Source of the DNA: an uncultured Prevotellaceae bacterium
GTDB taxonomy: Bacteria; Bacteroidota; Bacteroidia; Bacteroidales; Bacteroidaceae
Direction of reading: 5' to 3'
Length of the DNA stretch: 48,304 nucleotides
Assembly (NCBI GenBank): GCA_902788605.1
Contig: CADAKX010000046.1
Span: 1 to 48,304 of the forward strand
Numbering within the stretch: position 1 is the stretch's first letter; each line of letters opens with the position of its first letter. This document shows positions 14,522 through 22,407 of the stretch, one piece after another. The position numbers and the translations under genes are program-made. Under the pieces are notes generated by a model. That model did not search any database. It was not told the origin of the DNA and saw only the letters and a program-made list of their open reading frames with translations.

Positions 14522-14834
14522 TGCTATTGACACGATACCCCACACTGATGATGGCATCGAGGTTGTAAAACTGCGTCATATAGTTCTTCCCATCTGAGGC
14601 AGTTGCCGAGATTTTCTCGGTAACTGAATCCTTAACCAGTTCACCACTTGCAAATATGTTCTTCAGATGAAGTCCCACATTGTCCGTTGAGCAGTCGAAT
14701 AACATACCCATCGCCTTCTGGGTACACCACACAGTCTTGTCCTTATAGTAAACCTCTATCCCTTGTTCCTTTCCTTCTATCTGAAAGATAAGAAACTCTG
14801 CCGTACTATTTCTTATTTCTCTTCTTTTTGCCAT
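14481..14834 (-). pseudogene. RhuM family protein, truncated
   Basis: 117 codons from the ATG at 14834, chosen because the box TACTTTTG lies upstream inside the longer frame. The sequence (EVYYKDKTVWCTQKAMGMLF, NIFASGELVKDSVTEKI, FYNLDAIISVGYRVNS) is the N-terminal DNA-binding-like part of RhuM/virulence-type proteins, which normally continue for about 200 more residues. Directly after RVNS the frame enters the GTAGCTGCG repeat and stops, so the C-terminal part is lost. Confidence 0.75.
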
Positions 14835-15024
14835 ATCTCGTTTTGTTTTAACTGCAAAAGTAATCAAAATAATCGATTTCTGGCTCCTTTTCATGAAATA
14901 AGCAACGAATTACGAAGATTTATCGCAAAAACATACACAATTTGCTAACTATTTTGTATTTTGTATCGTGTTTCTTCGGACGCACAACATTTTGATAGCT
15001 CAACTTCCTCTCGAACTTGCACCT

Positions 15025-15219
15025 TGAGCACAAAGGGGTCGGTTCCGCTGTGCACTTTCGTGAGCACAAAGGGGGTCGGTTGACTTTCCCCTTCTTGCGT
15101 CCCGATGGTAGCAAGCGTCACCCTTCGGGATGCCGAGCGCTGGCCGTCGAGCTCGCTCGGCATCCCGAAGGGTGACGCTTGCTACCATCGGGACGCAAGA
15201 AACCTTCCGCTGTGCACTT
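15025..15219. repeat. GAGCACAAAGGGGTCGG repeat copies interrupted by a palindrome
   Basis: A full copy (GAGCACAAAGGGGTCGG then TTCCGCTGTGCACT) lies at 15025-15056. A second copy is split: its left part (15061-15081) ends in GGGGGTCGGTT and its right part TTCCGCTGTGCACTT is at 15205-15219, with the palindrome in between. Further copies are at 15806-15851 and, translated in frame, at 28337-28366. Confidence 0.75.
15094..15199. repeat. Large perfect palindrome, 46-bp arms
   Basis: Arms 15094-15139 and 15154-15199 are exact reverse complements around a 14-base loop. Each arm begins CTTGCGTCCCGATGG. A diverged single arm recurs at 15466-15494 (CTACCAGAGGGACGCAAG), inside the kinase-like fragment. 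It could form a cruciform in DNA or a very stable RNA hairpin. Confidence 0.85.
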
Positions 15220-15254
15220 GAAAAGATGACGACAGAAAAATAAGTGATTCATTA

Positions 15255-15286
15255 TTTGGATTATTCAGAAATTATATGTAAGTTTG
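15255..15286 (+). promoter_or_regulatory. Promoter ahead of the broken kinase-like locus
   Basis: TTTG (15255-15258), 20-bp spacer, TAAGTTTG (15279-15286). The first ATGs downstream (15311, 15315) open only 14-15-codon frames, as if the original gene were frameshifted. Confidence 0.6.
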
Positions 15287-15363
15287 CAGCATCAAACTCA
15301 AACAGATTCAATGAATGGAAATCATACTGAACGATCGATTATCACAAGAAGGTGAATGCTGAA

Positions 15364-15468
15364 ATGAGGAAGAGTGTGGCTTATTGGAAAGAACATCCTC
15401 TTTCGCGCACGGAGGCCTTGAGGAGATTGAAACTCTTGCGGGAACAACGGCTTGCCGCTCGACCTTAG
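15364..15468 (+). pseudogene. Short degraded ORF upstream of the kinase-like fragment
   Basis: 34 codons (begins MRKSVAYWKEHPLSRTEA, very basic, helical). The frame is open a little further upstream without a start codon, suggesting a frameshift from the promoter-proximal ATG. It overlaps the next fragment by 17 bp. No family recognised. Confidence 0.35.
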
Positions 15469-15853
15469 TCGCTTACTACCAGAGGGACGCAAGAAGTCAG
15501 TCCAACTGGTAAGTATCAAACTTAACGATTTCCGTTACTCTGACGACAATCTCTCTTCTTTCTTCGAGCGTATCAATGCACACAATAAGTACTTTGACGC
15601 TTGTCCCTATCGCTTGATTGGCTTCGGAGAAAATTGCGACGGCAAAGTTTGTGCCGTATTAGAGCAGAGGTTAGTTCATTCAGTTCGTCTCGCCACGAAA
15701 CAAGAAGTACACGATGAATTCATTCGCTTGGGTTTCCATCCAGAAGATAATGGCGAGTACTACACCAATGGCCTTCACGATATCTTTGATGCAGTCGAAG
15801 GTAATGTGAGCACAAAGGGGTCGGTTCCGCTGTGCACTCCGCTGTGCACTTAA
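15452..15853 (+). pseudogene. Truncated polyvalent-protein-kinase-like fragment
   Basis: 133 codons open only from a TTG. The core (INAHNKYFDACPYRLIGFGE, then VLEQRLVHSVRLATKQEVHD, IRLGFHPEDNGEYYTNGLHD) resembles the small kinase-like domain found in phage and plasmid polyvalent proteins. The 5' end carries a palindrome-arm sequence (LLPEGRKK) and the 3' end runs into the GTGCACAGCGG repeat (STKGSVPLCTPLCT), where the expected last catalytic Asp region should be. The assignment is from remembered family pattern only; I consider it a remnant. Confidence 0.45.
15806..15851. repeat. GAGCACAAAGGGGTCGG repeat copy
   Basis: A full unit with an extra CCGCTGTGCACT at its end. It terminates the kinase-like fragment. 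Confidence 0.7.
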
Positions 15854-15941
15854 GTGAATTAACATATATTATTCGTTTTGAATACTGTCCATATTTTCTG
15901 TTAAGACTATTGGATTGTATTTAAAACGGGTAATATTTTCG

Positions 15942-15949
15942 TATTTTTG
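15942..15949 (+). promoter_or_regulatory. -7 box of the restriction-modification operon
   Basis: TATTTTTG, 20 bp before the 81-aa gene. The -33 region is weak. Later genes of the operon have no comparable box upstream. Confidence 0.55.
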
Positions 15950-15969
15950 CAGCAAATTACATATAAAAT

Positions 15970-16215
15970 ATGGCAAATAGGAGCATCATTCAACTTCATT
16001 TCTTTGCTACTGGTGATTACGAATTCTTTGGATCGCCAGCTGCGCTTTACGACATTCATTCGTCGGAAGATCTGTTGATTTCCCAAAAGTCGTTGAACAA
16101 CTATTTCAGCAAGTGTGGCGATGCTCCTAAGGTGTATCGCAATGCCGTCTGTGAAATCCGCAAAGGCGATCTTTATACGAAAGCGAGTAACAGAGGTAGA
16201 AAAAAAGAAAATTGA
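15970..16215 (+). CDS. Hypothetical protein, 81 aa, first gene of the R-M operon
   Basis: Starts MANRSIIQLHFFATGDYEFF and ends in a basic RGRKKEN. It contains a region (SSEDLLISQKSLNNYFSK) that could be helical, but I cannot claim a helix-turn-helix. It is 2 bp from the methyltransferase start and lies directly behind the operon promoter, the position where controller proteins or other accessory factors of R-M systems often sit. Function unknown. Confidence 0.65.
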   Translation: MANRSIIQLHFFATGDYEFFGSPAALYDIHSSEDLLISQKSLNNYFSKCGDAPKVYRNAVCEIRKGDLYTKASNRGRKKEN

Positions 16216-16217
16216 AT

Positions 16218-17555
16218 ATGGCTGAGACAAAAGATATAAAACTATCAGAACTGCCTGAAGAGGTGACAGAAGACGGACTTAAGATTTATGGCCCTGCATC
16301 CTACGAGACGCAGGTAGCCATACTCAGTCAGTATCTGCATGCTCTTGACGGCAAGCACGACATAGCTTCAGGCGAAAAGCGCGACGAGATTCTTGAAGCA
16401 ATACGTGACTTCATTGAGTACAAACGCCAACAGGATAAGAAGAATCCTATGTGGCAGGATGTTAGTGACGAGACGGTATGTAAGGCAGCAGAAAGTCCGT
16501 TGGAAAATGACCTTTTTGCTGATTTCTTCAAGATTCCTTTCCCTGCTCCAGAGAAGCCCAAGTTTACTTTCATTGATCTGTTTGCTGGCATTGGCGGCTT
16601 CCGCATTGCCATGCAGGAACTTGGAGGTAAGTGTGTTTATTCGTCTGAATTCGATGCCCAGGCGCAGCGCACTTATTTTGCAAATTACGGCGAAATGCCC
16701 TTTGGTGACATTACCAAGGAGGTAACCAAAAGTTACATCCCAGATGGTTTTGATATCCTTTGCGGCGGCTTTCCCTGTCAGGCTTTCTCTTTGGCAGGTA
16801 AGCGACTGGGCTTTCAAGATGAAACGCGTGGTACGTTGTTCTTCGAAATTGAAGAAATCCTTCGTCGCAAACAGCCCAAGGCATTCTTCTTGGAGAACGT
16901 AAAGGGACTTCTGATTCATGACAAAGGAAGGACTATCAGAACCATTCTTGATCATTTAGATCAGGTTGGATATGATGTGGTACCACCTCAGATTGTGAAC
17001 GCAATGGACTTTGGCGTACCTCAGCATAGAGAACGTTTATATATTATCGGATTCAGAAAGGACTTACATATAGACGTCACTCAGTTCCATTACCCTGAGC
17101 CAACAACCCCAGAAGGTCATAGAGTGCCATTTAAAGCTGTCATGGAGAAGAAGGAAGTATCAGTTAAGTATTATCTTTCCGATGTGTACTTAGAAACCCT
17201 TCGTCGTCATCGTGCTCGCCACGAAGCAGCTGGACATGGTTTTGGCTATGAGATTATTGACAAGAATGGTGTGGCTAATGCTATAGTTGTAGGTGGAATG
17301 GGAAGAGAAAGGAATCTTGTAAGAGATGATCGCTTGACAGATTTCCGTCCTGTGACGAACATTCATGGCGAGGTTAATCGTGAAGGAGTGCGTAAAATGA
17401 CCCCAAGGGAATGGGCTAGATTGCAAGGATTCCCTGAAAACTTTAAAATTGTCGTTGCAGATGCCTCTGCCTATAAGCAGTTTGGCAACTCCGTAGCAAT
17501 ACCAGCGATTAAAGCAACAGCAGAAAAAGAACTTGAATTATTAGGAGTGATTTGA
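16218..17555 (+). CDS. DNA (cytosine-5)-methyltransferase
   Basis: 445 aa from the ATG at 16218. About 115 N-terminal residues precede the catalytic domain. All key C5-methylase motifs are present: DLFAGIGGFR (I, SAM binding), GGFPCQAFS with the catalytic Cys (IV), FLENVKGL (VI), QHRERLYIIGFR (VIII), WARLQGFP (IX) and QFGNSVAIPAI (X). The next gene encodes an HpaII-type endonuclease, so methylation of CCGG is the likely specificity. The downstream vsr is consistent with repair of T:G mismatches arising at 5-methylcytosine. Codon use is more AT-rich than in the core genes. Confidence 0.93.
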   Translation: MAETKDIKLSELPEEVTEDGLKIYGPASYETQVAILSQYLHALDGKHDIASGEKRDEILEAIRDFIEYKRQQDKKNPMWQDVSDETVCKAAESPLENDLFADFFKIPFPAPEKPKFTFIDLFAGIGGFRIAMQELGGKCVYSSEFDAQAQRTYFANYGEMPFGDITKEVTKSYIPDGFDILCGGFPCQAFSLAGKRLGFQDETRGTLFFEIEEILRRKQPKAFFLENVKGLLIHDKGRTIRTILDHLDQVGYDVVPPQIVNAMDFGVPQHRERLYIIGFRKDLHIDVTQFHYPEPTTPEGHRVPFKAVMEKKEVSVKYYLSDVYLETLRRHRARHEAAGHGFGYEIIDKNGVANAIVVGGMGRERNLVRDDRLTDFRPVTNIHGEVNREGVRKMTPREWARLQGFPENFKIVVADASAYKQFGNSVAIPAIKATAEKELELLGVI

Positions 17556-17556
17556 T

Positions 17557-18795
17557 ATGGCTGTATGGGAATTTAATAGAGGTGAGTGGACTGAGGCTTA
17601 TGTTTTCCTCCGCTTGCTTGGTGATGGTAGAATATATGGTGCATCAGCTGATTTGGTCAAAGATGAACTGACGTATATCGACATCATAAATATTATACGT
17701 GATGAACCTGATAAATGCCTTATCTTTGAAAGATTTGTCAAAGATGAAGTTGCATACGTCCAGTCTTTCAAGGGTGATGAGAAGTTGAAGATTATAACGA
17801 CACCAGAGTTGACAGAAAAAGCCACTCTCTTGTATGAAAAGATTAGGAGTGTTACAGCTGGCGATAGAAAGATACAAGTTCCTGAAATACAAAAATACAT
17901 GGAGGAGCTTAGTATTGACTCACCCAAAGCAAATTTGTCTGAAGATGCCAAAGAGAAATACGGTGCTAAAACCGATATCATTGTAACAACAGAAGATTCA
18001 TTCGATCATGTCAGGACTATAGGAGGATTCTCCATCAAGTCACATATTGGCAGTTCACCTACGCTTTTCAATAGTTCACAATCCTCAGGTTTTGTGTATA
18101 AGGTTGTTGGGTGCGATGTTGATGGCATGCATCTTCTAAATTATAATGAATCTTTTCTTGGTATTGTCTCTGCAATTAAAGAAAGCTATTCTTTGGAATA
18201 TGTTGGATGTAGAAATGAGGTTTTTGAACAGAATTTATGTGTAGTAGATTCTCGTATGGATGAAATTCTACAAAATGCGATACTGATGCAGATTGGCTAT
18301 GTTGACGGTCTGGATTCATCGGGTATCCCAGAAATCAGCAAAGCGCTAGCTAAACAGAATCCTATTGGCGTTAGAAATCCTGATGTTTTTTATGAGGCAA
18401 AACTGAAGGCATTTCTCTTTGCCTCTTTTGCAGGCATGACAGCATCTACAGAGTGGAACGGAAGAAAGAAACTTACTGGTGGATATATAGATGTAGACCG
18501 TGAAGGTGAGTTGCTTTATTACCGTGCAATCTCTGATGATATTTTTGAAAACTATCTTTTCAAGCATACCTTTGTAGACCGTCCTGATAGAGGTGCCAGC
18601 AAAGATCTTGCAGTCGCTGAAGCTAAGGCTGCTATTGACGAAAGCAGAGAATTGACGGATGATGAAAAGAACAAATTGACTTTCAAGAATGGAGTAAGTG
18701 GCGCTAAGAATCCCAAGAAAGGTGATTTCGGTTACGTCTATCAGAAAGGCGAAGATTTCTATATTGCGATAAATTTTCAAGTAAGGTTCAGATAA
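17557..18795 (+). CDS. HpaII family type II restriction endonuclease
   Basis: 412 aa. The diagnostic segment GFSIKSHIGSSPTLFNSSQS (about residue 150) and the later EAKLKAFLFASFAGM match the HpaII endonuclease family, which cuts C^CGG. It is longer than HpaII itself. The gene starts one base after the methylase stop (TGATATGG), indicating tight co-expression. It is AT-rich relative to the chromosome, consistent with horizontal transfer. Confidence 0.88.
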   Translation: MAVWEFNRGEWTEAYVFLRLLGDGRIYGASADLVKDELTYIDIINIIRDEPDKCLIFERFVKDEVAYVQSFKGDEKLKIITTPELTEKATLLYEKIRSVTAGDRKIQVPEIQKYMEELSIDSPKANLSEDAKEKYGAKTDIIVTTEDSFDHVRTIGGFSIKSHIGSSPTLFNSSQSSGFVYKVVGCDVDGMHLLNYNESFLGIVSAIKESYSLEYVGCRNEVFEQNLCVVDSRMDEILQNAILMQIGYVDGLDSSGIPEISKALAKQNPIGVRNPDVFYEAKLKAFLFASFAGMTASTEWNGRKKLTGGYIDVDREGELLYYRAISDDIFENYLFKHTFVDRPDRGASKDLAVAEAKAAIDESRELTDDEKNKLTFKNGVSGAKNPKKGDFGYVYQKGEDFYIAINFQVRFR

Positions 18796-18807
18796 TAATT
18801 TTATCTC

Positions 18808-19473
18808 ATGGATAATGTTCCTTCATCTACTAGAAATAACACTATTTCTGTCAGAAGCTTTTTGAAAGCAGCTGCGTCTGCAACAACTTTGGGTGCTGCG
18901 ATTGTGAGTTATATGAATGAGGAGCAAACAAGGAATATAGAAGACACATTACAAAAGCACCAAGAACAAATTGAAATGCTGGAAGAAATAGTGGCTGGTG
19001 AGTTGCATGTTGACGAATCTAAGTATCTGGAGGAACTCAAAGCAGCTCTTCAGAAAGCGAAGGACGAAGCAAATGAAGAGAAAAGAAAATTATATGCATC
19101 ATATCTGACAGCTTGTTGTCATCCCGAGAATAAAGAGAAGAGTAACAGACGTATTTTCCTAGATTTAGTCGAAAAAGTAGATTTCAATGGGATACGTATT
19201 TTGAAAGAACTGAAAACTCATTTCAGTGGAAGGAAATCATATGACTATTTCATTCCTTTATTTAATGACGAACTGAGTAAGGATGATATTATTATACTAC
19301 TTGATTATCTTACTTCATATAGGCTTATTGAGATATGCACTAAGGAGGAAATTGAAAGTTTTTATGCGAGGTTAGGTAGAGTAGGAACTAGAAGACCCAG
19401 CAATCTTTCTTTTTACAAAAGGACTGTTTTGGGTGACGCCTTGTATCAATTCATTTCTAAGGGGATAATATAA
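18808..19473 (+). CDS. Unknown 221-aa protein in the R-M operon
   Basis: No family recognised with confidence. Residues about 14-34 form a short Ala-rich hydrophobic stretch (FLKAAASATTLGAAIVSYM). Residues about 40-100 are a predicted coiled coil (Glu/Lys/Gln-rich). A C-terminal domain contains LYASYLTACCHPE and a run of helices ending in DALYQFISKGII. The helical middle is loosely like Abi-alpha/DUF4393-type defence proteins. It lies 12 bp after the endonuclease and 1 bp before vsr, so it is an integral part of this operon. Confidence 0.75.
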   Translation: MDNVPSSTRNNTISVRSFLKAAASATTLGAAIVSYMNEEQTRNIEDTLQKHQEQIEMLEEIVAGELHVDESKYLEELKAALQKAKDEANEEKRKLYASYLTACCHPENKEKSNRRIFLDLVEKVDFNGIRILKELKTHFSGRKSYDYFIPLFNDELSKDDIIILLDYLTSYRLIEICTKEEIESFYARLGRVGTRRPSNLSFYKRTVLGDALYQFISKGII

Positions 19474-19474
19474 T

Positions 19475-20035
19475 ATGGACCGTCTCTCTCCCCAACAGCG
19501 TCACAAGAACATGGCGGCGATTCATAATAAGAATACGAAGCCAGAGATGATTGTGCGCAAAGGGCTATGGAAGAGAGGATTCCGTTACAGGTTGAATCAT
19601 AAACGGCTGCCTGGTCATCCTGACTTGGTGCTGAGGAAATATAGGACGTGCATCTTTGTTAATGGGTGCTTCTGGCATGGACACCATGTGGCGTTGCCAC
19701 AGATGTCTGATGGAAGAAGTAAGATGGAAGATGTGATTGTGAACTCTGCTTGCTGCAAGATTCCAACGACGAATCGTGATTTCTGGGTGGCGAAGATTCG
19801 TAGGAACAAGGAGCGCGATAAGGAGGAACAGCGCAAGCTGGCTGAAATGGGTTGGCATTGCATCACCGTTTGGGAATGCGAGCTGAAGCCTAAGCAGAGG
19901 GAGCAGACGTTGGATTCTATCGCTTTTACGTTGAACCATATCTGGCTGCAGGATCATGGGGCGAAGACGGTTCCTTATCCTCAATTGGAGGAAGAAAGTG
20001 AGAATTATTTGAAAGCGGCAGAAGAAACGATATGA
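19475..20035 (+). CDS. vsr: Very short patch repair endonuclease
   Basis: 186 aa. Starts MDRLSPQQRHKNMAAIHNKN and carries the Vsr hallmarks: NTKPEMIVRKGLWKRGFRYR, LPGHPDLVL (catalytic Asp) and NGCFWHGHH. It nicks next to T:G mismatches created by deamination of 5-methylcytosine and is typically encoded next to C5-methylases, as here. About 40 residues longer than typical Vsr at the C-terminus; a duplicate of this C-terminal coding piece lies at 22003-22074. Confidence 0.93.
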   Translation: MDRLSPQQRHKNMAAIHNKNTKPEMIVRKGLWKRGFRYRLNHKRLPGHPDLVLRKYRTCIFVNGCFWHGHHVALPQMSDGRSKMEDVIVNSACCKIPTTNRDFWVAKIRRNKERDKEEQRKLAEMGWHCITVWECELKPKQREQTLDSIAFTLNHIWLQDHGAKTVPYPQLEEESENYLKAAEETI

Positions 20036-20087
20036 AGCAGATAGAGGTTGTAGCAGCAATCATACCTTTAATATTTTCGTGAATTAT

Positions 20088-20118
20088 TTTGGAAGTTCAG
20101 AAAATCTTTTTATCTTTG
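20088..20118 (+). promoter_or_regulatory. Promoter of the MNT gene
   Basis: TTTG (20088-20091), 19-bp spacer, TATCTTTG (20111-20118); a canonical pair 26 bp before the ATG. Confidence 0.75.
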
Positions 20119-20143
20119 CAATCGTAAACAAAACGATACGACT

Positions 20144-20437
20144 ATGCTTGAACTTCAAAGTTGTATAATGAAACTGTCAAACTTCAAGAAGATGTTTGCT
20201 CAGAAATATGGTATTACTAAACTTGGTATCTTCGGGTCTGTGGCAAGAAACGAAAATACAGAGAATAGCGATATCGATATTGTTGTTGAAGTTCAGAAGC
20301 CAACTCTACAATTGATGTATGAACTAAAGGAAGCACTCAAGCAGTTTTTTGGTTGTGAGGTTGACCTCGTACGTTTCCGCGATTCGCTTCGTCCTTCGTT
20401 TAAGTCAAACATTCAGCGTGATGTCATTTATGTTTGA
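20144..20437 (+). CDS. Minimal nucleotidyltransferase (MNT) domain protein
   Basis: 97 aa. The motif FGSVARNENTENSDIDIVVE holds the GSx10DxD signature of the pol-beta-like minimal nucleotidyltransferases. These usually act as antitoxins paired with a HEPN RNase encoded next to them. Here no HEPN gene follows: an overlapping ATG in the right place opens only about 30 codons (MFDNNFTIHDNRK...) before running through the terminator. It looks like an orphan antitoxin or a broken pair. Confidence 0.85.
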   Translation: MLELQSCIMKLSNFKKMFAQKYGITKLGIFGSVARNENTENSDIDIVVEVQKPTLQLMYELKEALKQFFGCEVDLVRFRDSLRPSFKSNIQRDVIYV

Positions 20438-20470
20438 TAACAATTTTACTATACACGATAATCGAAAAAT

Positions 20471-20519
20471 CAGAGGGTCAGTTCTGTTAATCAAAATGAT
20501 TGGAAGAACCGGCCCTCTG
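20471..20519. terminator. Bidirectional terminator-like hairpin
   Basis: Arms CAGAGGG (20471-20477) and CCCTCTG (20513-20519) with an inner GTTCT/AGAAC pairing. On the minus strand it is followed by ATTTTTCG, so it most likely ends the secreted-protein transcript and may also end the MNT transcript. Confidence 0.65.
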
Positions 20520-20538
20520 ACATTAGTTTAACAGGCAC

Positions 20539-20721
20539 TTAATCAACTTGCCCATACCATGTCTTGGGTTGAGGCTCTTCAGATTCGGGATTCGAAGGAC
20601 TAGAACTGCCCTCATTACTTCCACTGAGCAAAAGTGCCTTGTTCTGCAACTTAACCACTCTCATCGTTGGCTTGATGTAATCCTTCTTTGACATATCTAT
20701 TGTAGGAATTGTTGTTTTCAT
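20539..20721 (-). CDS. Small Prevotella-type peptide, 60 aa
   Basis: Contains SKKDYIKPTMRVVKLQNKAL followed by LLSGS and an acidic Ser/Pro-rich tail. Short proteins with this Y-x-x-P-x-x-x-V-V-x-L pattern are common in Prevotella next to surface-protein genes. No signal peptide. It lies 66 bp downstream of the secreted 328-aa protein on the same strand. Function unknown; it may be a peptide precursor, but no maturation gene is visible. Confidence 0.6.
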   Translation of the reverse strand: MKTTIPTIDMSKKDYIKPTMRVVKLQNKALLLSGSNEGSSSPSNPESEEPQPKTWYGQVD

Positions 20722-20787
20722 ATTTTTTCTCGTTTAAAGAATTTCGTATTTATTATTTGGCCTAGGTATAGGAATCGTTGTCTGTTA

Positions 20788-21774
20788 TTACTTAACAACG
20801 ACCTTCTTGCCATTGTGAATGTAAACGCCGCTCTCTGTGGGCTCGGCTGGCAGTTTGATGCCGTCGAGAGTGAACCACCCCTCGAAGGTGATTTCGCCAG
20901 TTTCTTTTGATACGGTACCAACGCTTGCTACCTGACCGTCGGCATTGCGTAAAACAACTGCTATACTTGTGGGCAGACTGCTTTCAGAACTGCGTGTTAC
21001 CATCTGGGTATCATTGTTTGCAGAGCAATTCTCATTACCAACAAACTGGAGATATGCACGCATAGGCAAAATGAAAGCGCTATTATTAGCCTCTCCGTTG
21101 CCTGAGCACTTTACAAATTCACCAGCTGAAACATATCCACCACCAACTGCTGTACCACTATTTGCCGCAAATCCATAATAGTCACCGACTTCAACGCAAT
21201 GCATATTCCCGTCATTTTCCACGATTCCTGAATTTGGAACATCTACATCTTTGGCAACCCAATATACCTTTTTATATGTACCTACAAAAGCCCAGCAATC
21301 GCATGTTACTGTTGCTGCACCAGTAAAAACATGTGCATCGCTTCCAAGCAAATTAAAATTGAGTGTAGATGCAGTAGGGACAATAATATAAGGGGTGTTT
21401 CTTTGCAGATTATTTGCATCTACCCTAGTCATCGTTGCTTCCCACTGTCCGCTAGATGGATTATATTCCACGCCGTTAAACCCATAAAAGTCTCCTCCTG
21501 TAACAGTCATACCTGTAGTAGGGAATGGCAAAACAATAGTAGCTGGCACACCTATTTGGAAATAACGGTTATATTCAATCTCATTTATTACTTTACCCTC
21601 TTCTGGCAGAATATTAACGTCAGAGTCGCTTTTACCATCAATAACAGCCTTATATGGTATGCCGTCTCCTTCAAATTTAATTGTCTGTGACTGTGCTCCT
21701 GCAGTAAACATGGCTGTGAGCATCAGTACAATTGTGCGTGCTGAAAACAATTTAAGTGTTTTACTCTTTTTCAT
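20788..21774 (-). CDS. Secreted protein with C-terminal sorting-like domain
   Basis: 328 aa. A long N-terminus with a hydrophobic segment (TIVLMLTAMFTAGAQSQ) predicts export. The body is beta-rich and glycine-rich (GDFYGFNGVEYNPSSG, and YYGFAANSGTAVGGGYVSAG). The C-terminus (GWFTLDGIKLPAEPTESGVY then NGKKVVVK) is the pattern seen at the end of many Prevotella surface proteins and resembles type IX secretion sorting domains. Ligand unknown. Confidence 0.72.
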   Translation of the reverse strand: MKKSKTLKLFSARTIVLMLTAMFTAGAQSQTIKFEGDGIPYKAVIDGKSDSDVNILPEEGKVINEIEYNRYFQIGVPATIVLPFPTTGMTVTGGDFYGFNGVEYNPSSGQWEATMTRVDANNLQRNTPYIIVPTASTLNFNLLGSDAHVFTGAATVTCDCWAFVGTYKKVYWVAKDVDVPNSGIVENDGNMHCVEVGDYYGFAANSGTAVGGGYVSAGEFVKCSGNGEANNSAFILPMRAYLQFVGNENCSANNDTQMVTRSSESSLPTSIAVVLRNADGQVASVGTVSKETGEITFEGWFTLDGIKLPAEPTESGVYIHNGKKVVVK

Positions 21775-22286
21775 AATCTCATGTTATTTTGGTTTATAAT
21801 TAAAATAAGTTTCTATGTAAAATGTTCACAAAAATTGCACAAAGGTATACATTTTTCTTTGACACACTCCTACATTCACACTCTGTTCTTCTGTTTTTAA
21901 ACATTTTTAATAGTCGGGAGAATAAATCTCTTATGAAAATGTAAAAAGCTCAAGGGACAGTAATAGATTCTCTTGACAACTCATTACCTGTCGCTGACTT
22001 ATACGGTTCCTTATCCTCAATTGGAGGAAGAGGATATGCGGATGCCAAGGGCAGCAGAGGAAACGATAGGGTAAAAACATCATTTTTTCGTTGTAAATTG
22101 TTGATTTTTCGCAGTATACACAAATATGAAAACCATGTTTGTGTAATACGGTTTTGTACATGCTGATGTTAAAGAATTGTTAAGTATTCATTCGGATGGT
22201 TGTAGTCTCGTATATTTTTAGTACATTCGCGGCCGATTTGCTCTTTGGGCAGGGCAATTGGATTTTTTAAATAACTAAATTAACTT
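21775..22286. other. Intergenic stretch with few recognisable features
   Basis: 512 bp. It holds the -7 box TACCTTTG for the secreted-protein gene on the minus strand (21840-21847) and a duplicated vsr tail (22003-22074). I see no complete gene up to the small ORF at 22287. Confidence 0.5.
22003..22074 (+). pseudogene. Duplicated 3' end of vsr
   Basis: ACGGTTCCTTATCCTCAA and the following GAGGAAG match vsr at 19967-19995. The frame reads TVPYPQLEEEDMRMPRAAEE then a stop, parallel to the vsr C-terminus (TVPYPQLEEESENYLKAAEE). The rest of the gene is absent, so this is a remnant of a second vsr allele. Confidence 0.8.
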
Positions 22287-22385
22287 ATGGAATATTATTA
22301 CGATAAGAAAAACTTGACCACTGGCTTTTTTAAGCCTGTAGAGACCAATGGGATAAAACTTGATGACGCGTATTTTGTGCATTAG
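22287..22385 (+). CDS. Small ORF, 32 aa
   Basis: Begins MEYYYDKKNLTTGFFKPVET; hydrophilic, no signal peptide. It lies 22 bp before the 439-aa gene on the same strand and could be a leader peptide or a small gene of that unit. A weak -7-like TACATTCG precedes it. Support is limited to an intact frame and position. Confidence 0.35.
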   Translation: MEYYYDKKNLTTGFFKPVETNGIKLDDAYFVH

Positions 22386-22407
22386 ATAAATAAACCATTA
22401 TCATCAT

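Larger units (their letters stand above)
14835..15254. other. Non-coding repeat-rich stretch
   Basis: Apart from the repeats and palindrome listed separately I see no gene here. Short ORFs across it are translations of the GTGCACAGCGG-type repeats. Confidence 0.5.

Noticed and set aside
15025-15851. GTGCACAGCGG repeats as a CRISPR array
   Set aside because: Irregular spacing, inverted and partial copies, and a translated copy inside a gene.
20539-20721. RiPP precursor
   Set aside because: The small-peptide pattern is suggestive, but no radical-SAM, YcaO, protease or exporter gene is nearby.
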